This document shows positions 1-7,449 of a DNA stretch of 23,695 bases, piece by piece. The number at the start of each line of letters is the position of its first letter. Position 1 is the stretch's first letter. The position numbers and the translations under genes were made by a program. The notes beneath the pieces are model-generated. The model worked only from the letters and a program-made list of their open reading frames with translations. It was not told the origin of the DNA and ran no database searches. The DNA is from Thermofilaceae archaeon (GTDB taxonomy: Archaea > Thermoproteota > Thermoprotei > Thermofilales > B69-G16), in NCBI GenBank assembly GCA_027017165.1, contig JALURF010000043.1, forward strand, positions 13,231 to 36,925, in the 5' to 3' direction.

Positions 1-2445
1 CCGTATATACTCTAAATATTTTTCATCATCTATCTCATCTATACGAGCGAGTTGAATAGCCTTAACCCCTTCAGCATCTCGCGTTTTAACAAAACTTATC
101 ACATCCCCCACTTCGATTTTTTTACCAAATCTCTCAAGCTGTCTCGCGGCCTTCACATGTTGAGGCGTAGTTTTAACGTAAGAATTCAAAGCCTTTGTTA
201 ACGTTACTCTAAAAGCCAACTCATCTAACGTAAATAACCTATTCTTCAATTTCAGATAGTTTTCATGAGTTATTTTTCGTATATCATCTCTAGCTCGGTC
301 CAACTCCTCTATCTTATTCACCTTCGACAAGATGGATATCATGTCAGAGAATAACTGTTTTACGAATTCAGGAGTATTACGTTTTTTACCCACAAGGCCT
401 TTAATATCGACTCGCCCATCCGGGTATATTCCAAGATAGTTCTTTTTCCTCCCGCTGAAAGCCACCCATTTATACCGTTTATCAACGTCAAGATCTATTC
501 CAAGCGTCTCCTCAGACCATTTAATCAACTCATCAACTTGGTGGAGAGAGGGATTCCATATGAATAAGCTATCTGTATCTCCGTATAGTATAACAAGATC
601 TAATTCCGCGGCTTTCTTGAGAGAAGATACTATAGCATGTCGACCTAATGCCGTAGTACTCTCAGCTACTGGAGGACAATATAGTGGAAAAGTTTCAGCA
701 CCAAAGACTCCATAGGACGCATTAATAAACACTTTAAGCGCACGCTGAACGACATCATATTGCCGTCTTAATTGAAGATTTGGTTCTTTCTTTGCTAAGA
801 CTTTATATATGTATACTCTGAAATCTCTCAATAAGCCTACTATGAACGATGATAATCCAACTTTCTCTTTGCAAACCCAATGCGGAGTTCCTGGTATACG
901 ATTGCTTCGACATTCCGGATGAGGGCATCGTACAGTCTCATAGGATAAATTCCACTGCTTTATAACGGATGGATATAGAGACGCAAAATCTAAAACTACT
1001 ACGTTGAAAAATACGCCGGGCACCGGGTCTATGACTATCGCTCCCAGATACTTCTTTCCTTTGATTATAGCCTTCGTGGCGGTGTCTCCTTTATATCTTG
1101 TTAACTCCTCTGGTCGAGGGATCAAGTAGTTCTTCCTTCTATGCTCAAAGTATAACATGTTTTTTATCCAAGCAGAAATCCCTGTTCGCGTAATATCATC
1201 TATCGTAGTTTTAGAAATTCTCATCAAGAGAATTATAAGCTTCATAACTAAATCGTCATCAAACATCGTCAACTTTAACGTAAGTTCTGCATCTCTGAAC
1301 GAATACTCTGCTAGCTCTTTATAAGACATCTCTGATATCGCTTCGACGTGTTCAATTTTACCCTCGCCTATCAACGCCTTAGATATGGTGTCCAGAGTAC
1401 GCGCCTCTCTATATCTATTATCAAAGGCGTAAACTTGCATCGCCTTGTTATTAAAGAACCTGTACAAATCGATGTGTATTCTATCTCTGACATAAGCCTC
1501 ATCCCTACCCAGTACTATAGGAATCTCTTCCTCTTTAAAGCCAAGTTTTATCGCGCGATGCCTCAGATAAGGAAGATCAAAGTTATCGCCGTTAAACGTT
1601 AAAATTATTGGATATTTTTCCAAGTAATGAAACGCGTTTTTTAGAAGTTCTCGCTCATTATCGAAGTACTCTATCTTTACACCATTATCTAAAGTTGATA
1701 CTTTTTCTTTTTCAATGTTTTTCCGTTCAAGTAGTAGCACTTTTCTTAAACCATCACTAGCAGCCAAAGAAACCGCTATTACCTCATATTTAGCTTGAGA
1801 AGGACTTGGTATTCGATCAGGCACAGGAGAGAACACCTCTATGTCCAGAGCTAAACGTTTGAAACGCGGTATAGGCGCTTGGAGTAGTTGTAACCATTCC
1901 CTAATTTCTCTGATGAATGCTTCTCGCCTAGCTCCAGCATTTACTATCTTTTTAATTAAGTCCTCGGGGACCTCTACGCTCTTCAAAACAATTTGCCCGT
2001 TTTTTATGGTGTAAGGCATTCCCGGCACTAAGCCTATATCATAGATATAGCAGTTATGGTATTTAATATGCGCCTCCCATGCATGATCTCGTAAAATATC
2101 ACGCATGGAGTTTCTGGCTCCTCCAACTGAGAGAGGGTCCCGTGCCACTATTTTAGTCATTGAAACTTTCTCGTCTAGTAGAGCGTGGTATTTCTCTACT
2201 ACCTCTAGATGGTCAAAGCCTCTATGCAGGATTATATCGGAGTATTTATCTACGATCTCCTCAGGAGATAAGTCCGTTAGAAAGTACGGTTTATGATTAT
2301 AAGGATCATATACCTTTTTTATTTCGCCCGATAAAGGGCTATAAAGTAGTAAAGCCGCCTTATGCTTATCGCCGTAGTATCGTACAGTCAATAAAATATA
2401 GGTATTCTCGTCGAAAAATTCTTTGTCTACGCTCACCTCTGCCAT
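1..2445 (-). CDS. polB1: Family B replicative DNA polymerase PolB1 (Dpo1-type), C-terminus cut by window edge
   Basis: I translated this frame directly: 815 codons are present and the frame is open at the left edge, so by comparison with Sulfolobus Dpo1 (about 880 aa) the end of the thumb is missing. The 3'-5' exonuclease motifs are intact: Exo I LDIEVF (D201, E203), Exo II NGDNFD (about 285-290) and Exo III YSFRD (D385). The polymerase motifs are intact too: motif A DFASLYPS (D486), motif B KVFINASYGVFG (about 568-580) and motif C YGDTDS (621-626). The segments FPLYCPPVAES, KRNTPEFVK and TPQHVKAA match what I recall of Sulfolobus PolB1, which separates it from euryarchaeal PolB3. It should therefore be the main chromosomal replicase with proofreading. 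The ATG at 2445 lies inside the 3' end of the upstream small zinc-protein gene (13-base overlap), implying one mRNA and coupled translation. Confidence 0.96.
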   Translation of the reverse strand, partial: MAEVSVDKEFFDENTYILLTVRYYGDKHKAALLLYSPLSGEIKKVYDPYNHKPYFLTDLSPEEIVDKYSDIILHRGFDHLEVVEKYHALLDEKVSMTKIVARDPLSVGGARNSMRDILRDHAWEAHIKYHNCYIYDIGLVPGMPYTIKNGQIVLKSVEVPEDLIKKIVNAGARREAFIREIREWLQLLQAPIPRFKRLALDIEVFSPVPDRIPSPSQAKYEVIAVSLAASDGLRKVLLLERKNIEKEKVSTLDNGVKIEYFDNERELLKNAFHYLEKYPIILTFNGDNFDLPYLRHRAIKLGFKEEEIPIVLGRDEAYVRDRIHIDLYRFFNNKAMQVYAFDNRYREARTLDTISKALIGEGKIEHVEAISEMSYKELAEYSFRDAELTLKLTMFDDDLVMKLIILLMRISKTTIDDITRTGISAWIKNMLYFEHRRKNYLIPRPEELTRYKGDTATKAIIKGKKYLGAIVIDPVPGVFFNVVVLDFASLYPSVIKQWNLSYETVRCPHPECRSNRIPGTPHWVCKEKVGLSSFIVGLLRDFRVYIYKVLAKKEPNLQLRRQYDVVQRALKVFINASYGVFGAETFPLYCPPVAESTTALGRHAIVSSLKKAAELDLVILYGDTDSLFIWNPSLHQVDELIKWSEETLGIDLDVDKRYKWVAFSGRKKNYLGIYPDGRVDIKGLVGKKRNTPEFVKQLFSDMISILSKVNKIEELDRARDDIRKITHENYLKLKNRLFTLDELAFRVTLTKALNSYVKTTPQHVKAARQLERFGKKIEVGDVISFVKTRDAEGVKAIQLARIDEIDDEKYLEYIR

Positions 2446-2651
2446 ATTCTCCACTTCTCATAAACTCTTTGTTTCTTAGATTCCTTCTTGAAAATTTTGT
2501 AGTGTTCCCTACATAGATAAATCCGTCTACTTTTTTCCTTTAAATCAAGAGAAACATTAGCTGTAGAAAAGACGTTATATGAAACAGTTCTAACTGCTTT
2601 ATTATCACACCCTTTTACGCTGCAGAGCACTCCTTTTTTAATCTTCCCCAT
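2433..2651 (-). CDS. Small Cys/His-rich (zinc-finger-like) protein, first gene of the polB1 transcript
   Basis: A 72-aa basic protein with CSVKGC near residues 10-15 and LCREH near 46-50, giving a C-x4-C...C-x2-H set that could bind one zinc. The middle (KEKSRRIYLCREHYKIFKKESKK) is strongly positive, suggesting nucleic-acid or polymerase contact. The ATG at 2651 has a GGGAGA ribosome binding site six bases upstream and a TATA box near 2706-2716. It overlaps the start of PolB1 by 13 bases, so it is the leader gene of a two-gene operon. I do not recognise the family with certainty. It is not evidently one of the Sulfolobus PolB1-binding proteins PBP1/PBP2. A role in PolB1 expression or the replisome is inference from position only. 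Confidence 0.7.
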   Translation of the reverse strand: MGKIKKGVLCSVKGCDNKAVRTVSYNVFSTANVSLDLKEKSRRIYLCREHYKIFKKESKKQRVYEKWRIWQR

Positions 2652-2704
2652 GTTGTCTCCCTGTTAAGATAAACGCTGGATTTTCCAATAAGCTTTGCTG
2701 AAGC

Positions 2705-2717
2705 TAAATTTAAATAC
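2705..2717. promoter_or_regulatory. Bidirectional TATA region between L21e and the zinc protein-polB1 operon
   Basis: The AT-rich core AAATTTAAATA reads as a good archaeal TATA box on both strands. On the + strand it sits about 25-30 bases before the expected L21e transcript start (GTG at 2749). On the - strand it gives a transcript starting near 2683 with a leader of about 30 bases to the ATG at 2651. Confidence 0.55.
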
Positions 2718-2748
2718 CTTGCTTCCAAGGTAGTAGCGGGTGAGGTAG

Positions 2749-3042
2749 GTGAGACATTCAAAGGGGTATCGAAGTAGAGGAAGGAAGTTATTGCGAAAGC
2801 ACCCGAGAGAAAGAGGCATGCAGGGGCTTAGCAGGCTCCTATACAAGTACAAAGTTGGCGATAGAGTGAATATCGATATTTCTCCAAGCAATATAGAGAC
2901 TGCTCCTCATAGAAGGTTCCAGGGGAAAACCGGAGTAATAATAGGTACTCGAGGGAGGGCTTATATAATAAAGGTAATGATAGGGAAGAAAGAGAAAATA
3001 GTTATAACAACGCCCGAGCACATTAAGCCTCAAACCAGCTAA
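2749..3042 (+). CDS. rpl21e: Large-subunit ribosomal protein L21e
   Basis: A 97-aa basic protein of the L21e family, unique to archaea and eukaryotes, part of the 50S subunit. The N-terminal SKGYRSRGRKLLRK, the central KVGDRVNIDI beta strand, and HRRFQGKTGVIIGTRGRAYIIKV followed by TPEHIKPQ are the family signature, and the length is normal. The start is GTG at 2749, because an in-frame TAG lies directly before it (2746-2748) and a GAGGT motif precedes it. Its stop abuts the stop of Pus10 on the other strand with no spacer. Archaeal genomes often have SRP54, Pus10 and L21e next to each other on one strand; here L21e is inverted relative to the other two. Confidence 0.95.
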   Translation: MRHSKGYRSRGRKLLRKHPRERGMQGLSRLLYKYKVGDRVNIDISPSNIETAPHRRFQGKTGVIIGTRGRAYIIKVMIGKKEKIVITTPEHIKPQTS

Positions 3043-4371
3043 TTAATCTTCTACTCCCATCACATCTAGAGTGATAGATTCTGCTTTCAGTCCTAGAAAA
3101 TCTGAGAAGTTGGGTTTAGTCCTCCCTTCATCTCCAGTTATAAGCTCTTTCACGTAAAGCCCTCCCTGACATTTTATCGTGAATTCTACGGTATCATCGG
3201 TTATCCGTTTTGCCTTTACATCAAAGACAGTTTTCCTTCTAACCTTATCAGGACGCCTGTGGAGAACTCTTCGAGGCGTTCTCTGGCTAATTGCTTTATT
3301 TTTAAAAAACTCCTCCAATTCTTTCAGTTTTTCTAAGCTAACTGTTTCATTAAACTTTACCAACGCCTTGTAGGTTTTAGCAGATATTTCAGCCAATTTT
3401 TTAATATGCCTAACTGTCTTTTTATCAGAAAATTCCAGCATTAAAACTTCAACTTTTCCCGCGGCTTCTTCATTTATTCTCTTTATAACTTCATTGAGGT
3501 TTATTTTCCTCTTACGAGGATTTTTTATCTCTACAACAAAAGGCCTTCCGCTGCCTAGGGTCCTGACATCGACATCTTCTCTCCCAGCTCCATGAAATTT
3601 ATACCCAGTCCCCTCTGCCGCCTCCATCAAGGGAAGAGAAATATATTCTTCTATGGACTCTAGGTACAGTCTGCCTGTTCCTCCACACTTTTCACACCCT
3701 CTTCCTCGGCAACGGGGACAGAACCAGATGTTCTGCGGTATCCCCCTTGTCAGCTTTCTATACCTGCCATAGATATAAAGCGGTTTTATTTCAAGAACTA
3801 CATCGTTGACGGTCAAATCAACTATTATTAGGATATCGGGAGATTTCATACTGTGGCGTTTGCCCGTGTTCTCGCATATCCTTCTACCTATTTCTCTATT
3901 GATCTCTGTTTTAATAGATTCTCCATATTCTAGCTTAAAAAGGGTGCGTAGATCTTCTTCGCGCGCTAGAAGGGATGAATCCAAACGACAGCCCACCTGA
4001 AAGGTCTCGAATTCTATTTCATCTATCTTATCTAAAATCTTTTTAATCCATTCATCCAAATTTTTCTCTTCAAAAAAGTTATTACAGAGGTAGCATGGCT
4101 TCTTCTCGTATTTTATCTGTAGCCCATATCTAGATACGAGTTTTAGCGCTGGTTTAAAACCGCTTTCACAGAGAACTTTCAATAATTCTTCATCTCTCAG
4201 TCCACTTAAGGAAAAAGCCTTCATTAATAGCACAGTTTTAATGGCTCTACCCCTCTCCCTATTAGTCAGACCACTACCTAAGAGGGCAAATTGCCTACCT
4301 AAACACGAATCACATAAATTATACTTTTTTAAGATTTCAGTGGATTTGCCAATTATGTCTTCCTTTATCAT
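3043..4371 (-). CDS. pus10: tRNA pseudouridine synthase Pus10 (Psi54/Psi55)
   Basis: Archaeal Pus10 converts U54 and U55 of the tRNA T-loop to pseudouridine. The 442-aa product has the N-terminal zinc site CDSC (C20, C23) with CYLC (C93, C96), then the catalytic segment GAGREDVDVRTLGSGRPF near residue 265, containing the nucleophilic Asp. A second Cys cluster, CPRCRGRGCEKC, lies at about 218-229. I chose the ATG at 4371 rather than an upstream ATG at 4398, because GGAGAGG lies eight to nine bases before it and the upstream start would run into the preceding gene. The stop of that gene (4373-4375) is one base away, and the ribosome binding site lies inside its last codons, so translation is coupled. 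All three tRNAs in this window have T54-T55. Confidence 0.95.
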   Translation of the reverse strand: MIKEDIIGKSTEILKKYNLCDSCLGRQFALLGSGLTNRERGRAIKTVLLMKAFSLSGLRDEELLKVLCESGFKPALKLVSRYGLQIKYEKKPCYLCNNFFEEKNLDEWIKKILDKIDEIEFETFQVGCRLDSSLLAREEDLRTLFKLEYGESIKTEINREIGRRICENTGKRHSMKSPDILIIVDLTVNDVVLEIKPLYIYGRYRKLTRGIPQNIWFCPRCRGRGCEKCGGTGRLYLESIEEYISLPLMEAAEGTGYKFHGAGREDVDVRTLGSGRPFVVEIKNPRKRKINLNEVIKRINEEAAGKVEVLMLEFSDKKTVRHIKKLAEISAKTYKALVKFNETVSLEKLKELEEFFKNKAISQRTPRRVLHRRPDKVRRKTVFDVKAKRITDDTVEFTIKCQGGLYVKELITGDEGRTKPNFSDFLGLKAESITLDVMGVED

Positions 4372-4372
4372 T

Positions 4373-4927
4373 TTATAGCCCTCTCCTGTCCATTTCATTG
4401 TTAAATAGCACTATTCGCGCGTCTACGCTTATCCTGGATTTGGAGACACATACGGGTATAAATTTATGAGATTTAAAGTATTCTGTCTCATCCCTCGTGT
4501 AGGACAAGTTCTCGCTGATAACATACATTACGTGCTGAATTTTAGATAGCTCTATCGCTCTTACGTCTTTCCCACCCACATGTTCATATATTGCTAACGT
4601 ACCAGGTATCCTTTTAAAGACTTCAGATAACGTTTTCGCAGATAAGACCACGCCTGAGTGAATTCGCCTAGTCCTCTTACCGAAGGAAATACTTTTGTAT
4701 ATTTTCTCGAGAATTCCGCCGAGGGATTGTTCGTCTGACCTCACATTCCTAAGACTAACCGTTTTAAATGAGACAAGAAAACCTCTTTTCCTTAAATAAA
4801 TCCTAAATATGACTTCTTTCCTGATATCGTGAGAAAGGAAAATACCAGCCGCTATACACCTAGTGATAAAACCTCTTCTAAATTTAAAAGTCTCCACATC
4901 GTCGACTAATAGCGTTATATACCTCAT
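4373..4927 (-). CDS. Degenerate TrmY (DUF358, SPOUT) paralogue coupled to Pus10
   Basis: A 184-aa protein that aligns end to end with the TrmY family (Psi54 N1-methyltransferase) and with the intact copy at 18940-19527. Shared landmarks are RCIAAGIFLSHDIRKEVIF (23-41, cf. archaeal TrmY RCxxAxxFLSHDLRKxVxF), VRSDEQSLGGIL (62-73, cf. SPDERNIAGF), IYEHVGGKDVRAIEL (113-127, cf. GxDIRDVxL) and the terminal NNEMDRRGL (cf. HNELDRRGM). The parts that hold SAM in TrmY are gone: GPPNPP becomes RKRGFLV, GDHIGL becomes SENLSYT (138-144), and the LGP...HCITI knot becomes VCVSKSRISVDARIVLF. It is therefore probably not a methyltransferase. It sits 11 bases after SRP54 and one base before the Pus10 ATG, whose ribosome binding site it contains. 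A role as a T-arm-binding partner of Pus10 is my inference. Confidence 0.75.
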   Translation of the reverse strand: MRYITLLVDDVETFKFRRGFITRCIAAGIFLSHDIRKEVIFRIYLRKRGFLVSFKTVSLRNVRSDEQSLGGILEKIYKSISFGKRTRRIHSGVVLSAKTLSEVFKRIPGTLAIYEHVGGKDVRAIELSKIQHVMYVISENLSYTRDETEYFKSHKFIPVCVSKSRISVDARIVLFNNEMDRRGL

Positions 4928-4938
4928 GGCTGACTGCG

Positions 4939-6252
4939 CTACCTGCCATAGTACGGTATTTTCTTAAATCGCTGTTTGGACAGCTTTTTCATATAACTCT
5001 TAGCCATTTTATAGGATTTAAGAAGAGCCTTAACATCGCGGACTGTTGTGCCCGAACCTCTAGCTATCCTTAGCATTCTCTCCCTGTTGATAATCTCTGG
5101 ATTAAGAAGTTCTCTTTTTGTCATAGATTGCATTATAGCTATCCATTTCTTGATATTTTCCTCTCCCATCTTTTCAAAATCCGCCGGAAGATTATACCCT
5201 CCAGGCAACAACTCAACCAGTTTCCTTAATGGTCCCATTTTCCTCAACGCCATGAGCTGATCTAAAAGATCTAAAAGAGTGAAATCCCCTCTGCTTATAG
5301 CGTATAGCCGTTTTTTGTCCAGTTCTTCATATGCTCTAAACCTATCCACTATGGCTTTCACATCCCCAAAGCCGAGAAGCCTATTTACAAAACTTGGAGG
5401 ATCAAATATTTCCAGCTCGTCCACTTTCTCCCCTACTCCTATGAAAGATATCCTAGCGCCAGTTTTAGCTACGGCGGCCAGAGCCCCTCCTCCTCTCGCA
5501 GCGCCGTCTAGCTTAGTTATTATTATAGACCCCACTTTTGCGACTTCGTTGAAAGCCTCGGCTTGCTTCTCCGCTTGTCTTCCTATTGTAGCATCGAGCA
5601 CCAGAACCGTCTCGTCGGGTTTTATCGCAGATATCAGCTTAGACATTTCATCCATTAGATTTTTCTCATCTTTATGCCTTCCAGCAGTGTCTATGATTAT
5701 TAAATCGCATTTCTTCTTTTTGAAAAAATTAATTCCGTTAACTGCAATATCTATGCTATCGCCATTCTCCTCACCGTAAACTTCAACTCCTATTTGCTCA
5801 CCCAGTTGTCTCAACTGTGAAAAAGCGCCTGGCCTATAGTTATCGGCGCATACAAGTCCGACTTTGAAACCCCTCTTCTTGTAGAAGTACGCCAATTTAG
5901 CAGCAGTAGTCGTTTTTCCCGAACCCTCTATTCCCATTAGAAGAATAGTATGTGTTCGTCCTTTTCTAATCAACGGCTTGTACTTCGCCTCTCCTCCCAG
6001 CATGTTTATCAATTCTTCGTATACTATCTTAAGTAGCAATTCTCTTTTAGAAAAACCGGGGGGCAGTTTTTCCTCCCGTACCCTCTTTTTAATATTTTCA
6101 GTAATTTTGAGAACTATATCGACGCTGACATCAGCATAGAGAAGAGCCCTCTGGATATCACGAAGTATCTCATTGAGAGTCTTCTCGTCTATTAGAGGGG
6201 CGCGCCTTATCTTATTTACTACAAGTCGCAGCTTTTCTTTGAAACTTTCCAT
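4939..6252 (-). CDS. srp54: Signal recognition particle protein SRP54 (Ffh)
   Basis: GTPase subunit of the signal recognition particle, which binds signal sequences and 7S RNA in the cytosol and docks with FtsY. The 437-aa length is normal. The N domain (1-95) is followed by the G domain with GIEGSGKTTTAAKL (107-120), DTAGRHKDE, and TKLDGAARGGGALA, then the M domain (about 300-437) with a basic RNA-binding tail. The ATG at 6252 lies 18 bases downstream of the KaiC-like gene, and the TrmY paralogue starts 11 bases after the SRP54 stop, so the four genes form one operon. The usual methionine-rich M-domain character is moderate (MSKLI, MQSMTKRELL). Confidence 0.97.
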   Translation of the reverse strand: MESFKEKLRLVVNKIRRAPLIDEKTLNEILRDIQRALLYADVSVDIVLKITENIKKRVREEKLPPGFSKRELLLKIVYEELINMLGGEAKYKPLIRKGRTHTILLMGIEGSGKTTTAAKLAYFYKKRGFKVGLVCADNYRPGAFSQLRQLGEQIGVEVYGEENGDSIDIAVNGINFFKKKKCDLIIIDTAGRHKDEKNLMDEMSKLISAIKPDETVLVLDATIGRQAEKQAEAFNEVAKVGSIIITKLDGAARGGGALAAVAKTGARISFIGVGEKVDELEIFDPPSFVNRLLGFGDVKAIVDRFRAYEELDKKRLYAISRGDFTLLDLLDQLMALRKMGPLRKLVELLPGGYNLPADFEKMGEENIKKWIAIMQSMTKRELLNPEIINRERMLRIARGSGTTVRDVKALLKSYKMAKSYMKKLSKQRFKKIPYYGR

Positions 6253-6270
6253 AGTTCCAGTAATAAATTC

Positions 6271-7359
6271 CTAGCTTTTAAACTTCTCTAACGGACCTTT
6301 AATCACAATACCAGTACCCGGAACTATGTCAAAAACAAATTTGCCCGGGCGTACCGGAGACCATCGGGCCTTTCTAATGAACATTACTCTCTCTATTCTC
6401 CCCCCTATCTCTTCTAAACCGAGGACTATTATGCCCGATGCCAAGAACTCTTCAACGCCGAAACGGCTTAACTGTCTACTGCCAGTTGGGATCTCGCTAG
6501 TCATTATAGTGGTTAGCCTGCCCGTTTTTTCAATAGCGAAAACCATTTCTCGGAGAAACTCTCTAGCATATAAAACGTCGTCTTTTGACCCCCCGTATAT
6601 AAGCGGCGCTATAGGGTCTATAACCAGCCTCCTAGCTCTAACTTCTTTAGCATTTTTTATGATAGATTCAATAACGTATTTCGGCTCTATTTTTTTCCTC
6701 TCATCTCTTAGGTAAATTTTGCTGAAGTGGGTTCTCATATCCAAGAAGAGGAGTTTCCTCGCTTTTATTAATGGCGCTACATCCCAACCGAACTGTTTTA
6801 TACCCTTTATAAGCTGATCCGTAGGCTCGTCTATAGCTATGTAAACTCCCGGCTCTCCGTGAAGAGCCCCATATATCAGAAACTGCAACGAGAAAATCGT
6901 CTTTCCACTTCCCGTCTCACCAGCTATCAGGTAAGTCTTGCCTCTAAGAAAGCCCCCACCTAATATCTCATCTAGATAAGGTATGCCTGTAGAAGTATAG
7001 TAATCCCGAAATTCGGCTGGAAGCTTGTAGGAGACTAGTGCTGAAAAGGAGTTTAGAAACTCTTCATCAAGCTGATATTGTTGCGGAGGGTAGGATTCTA
7101 CAACTTTAACTCGTTCCTTCTCTTTAAGCATGGGGTTATAAGCCAATTCTTCAATCCGTGTCGCGCTATTTTTCATATTAATAGACTTCTTCTCTTGAGT
7201 AGCCACAGATTTTACCGTTGAAGAAGGGGGAATATTGCGATTTGGTCTCATCTCTAAACATGGCGGTTTTTCTGGATTTTCTATTCTTTCCATTAATTTT
7301 AGACAGTAATTTCTGCTTGGTGTATAGTAGATGCATCTCCTACAGGACCTTACAGCCAT
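6271..7359 (-). CDS. KaiC/RadA-like RecA-fold ATPase with N-terminal Cys cluster
   Basis: A 362-aa protein. The N-terminus has CRRC (C6, C9), C19 and C34, spaced like a small metal site. A charged, low-complexity linker (about 40-95) follows, then one KaiC-type ATPase domain. That domain starts with the hallmark GIPYLDEILGGGFLRG (125-140), Walker A GETGSGKT (147-154), YIAIDEP, and a Walker B-like RLVIDPIAPLIYGG. Archaea carry many KaiC-like single-domain ATPases of unknown or signalling role; the second KaiC domain and the autophosphorylation region are absent. The ATG at 7359 has GAGGT seven bases upstream, and this is the first gene of the SRP54-Pus10 operon. The specific function is unknown. 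Confidence 0.85.
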   Translation of the reverse strand: MAVRSCRRCIYYTPSRNYCLKLMERIENPEKPPCLEMRPNRNIPPSSTVKSVATQEKKSINMKNSATRIEELAYNPMLKEKERVKVVESYPPQQYQLDEEFLNSFSALVSYKLPAEFRDYYTSTGIPYLDEILGGGFLRGKTYLIAGETGSGKTIFSLQFLIYGALHGEPGVYIAIDEPTDQLIKGIKQFGWDVAPLIKARKLLFLDMRTHFSKIYLRDERKKIEPKYVIESIIKNAKEVRARRLVIDPIAPLIYGGSKDDVLYAREFLREMVFAIEKTGRLTTIMTSEIPTGSRQLSRFGVEEFLASGIIVLGLEEIGGRIERVMFIRKARWSPVRPGKFVFDIVPGTGIVIKGPLEKFKS

Positions 7360-7375
7360 GCTTTAACCTCTATTC

Positions 7376-7426
7376 TATTTATTAGAAATAGAGTTCTCAT
7401 AATTAAACTCATCTTTAAAATATCTC
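7376..7426 (-). promoter_or_regulatory. Promoter region of the KaiC-SRP54-Pus10 operon
   Basis: On the - strand two TATA-like boxes are visible, ATATTTTAAAG near 7416-7426 and TAATAAATAG near 7376-7386, before the ATG at 7359. The first would give a leader of about 40 bases with the GAGGT ribosome binding site. The second would lie too close unless transcription starts inside the codon region, so I favour the first. Confidence 0.4.
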
Positions 7427-7449
7427 TTTCTCACATATTTCGCAATAGT

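Noticed and set aside
2160..2516. 118-aa + strand frame opposite PolB1
   Set aside because: It lies antisense to the PolB1 N-terminus and the zinc protein; no coding signature.
4372..4398. Upstream ATG of Pus10 at 4398 overlapping the TrmY-like gene
   Set aside because: The ATG at 4371 has a well-spaced GGAGAGG, and the extra nine residues are just the other gene read in another frame.
5279..5779. 166-aa open frame antisense to SRP54
   Set aside because: Ser/Pro-rich low-complexity shadow of SRP54 with no ribosome binding site or recognisable domain.
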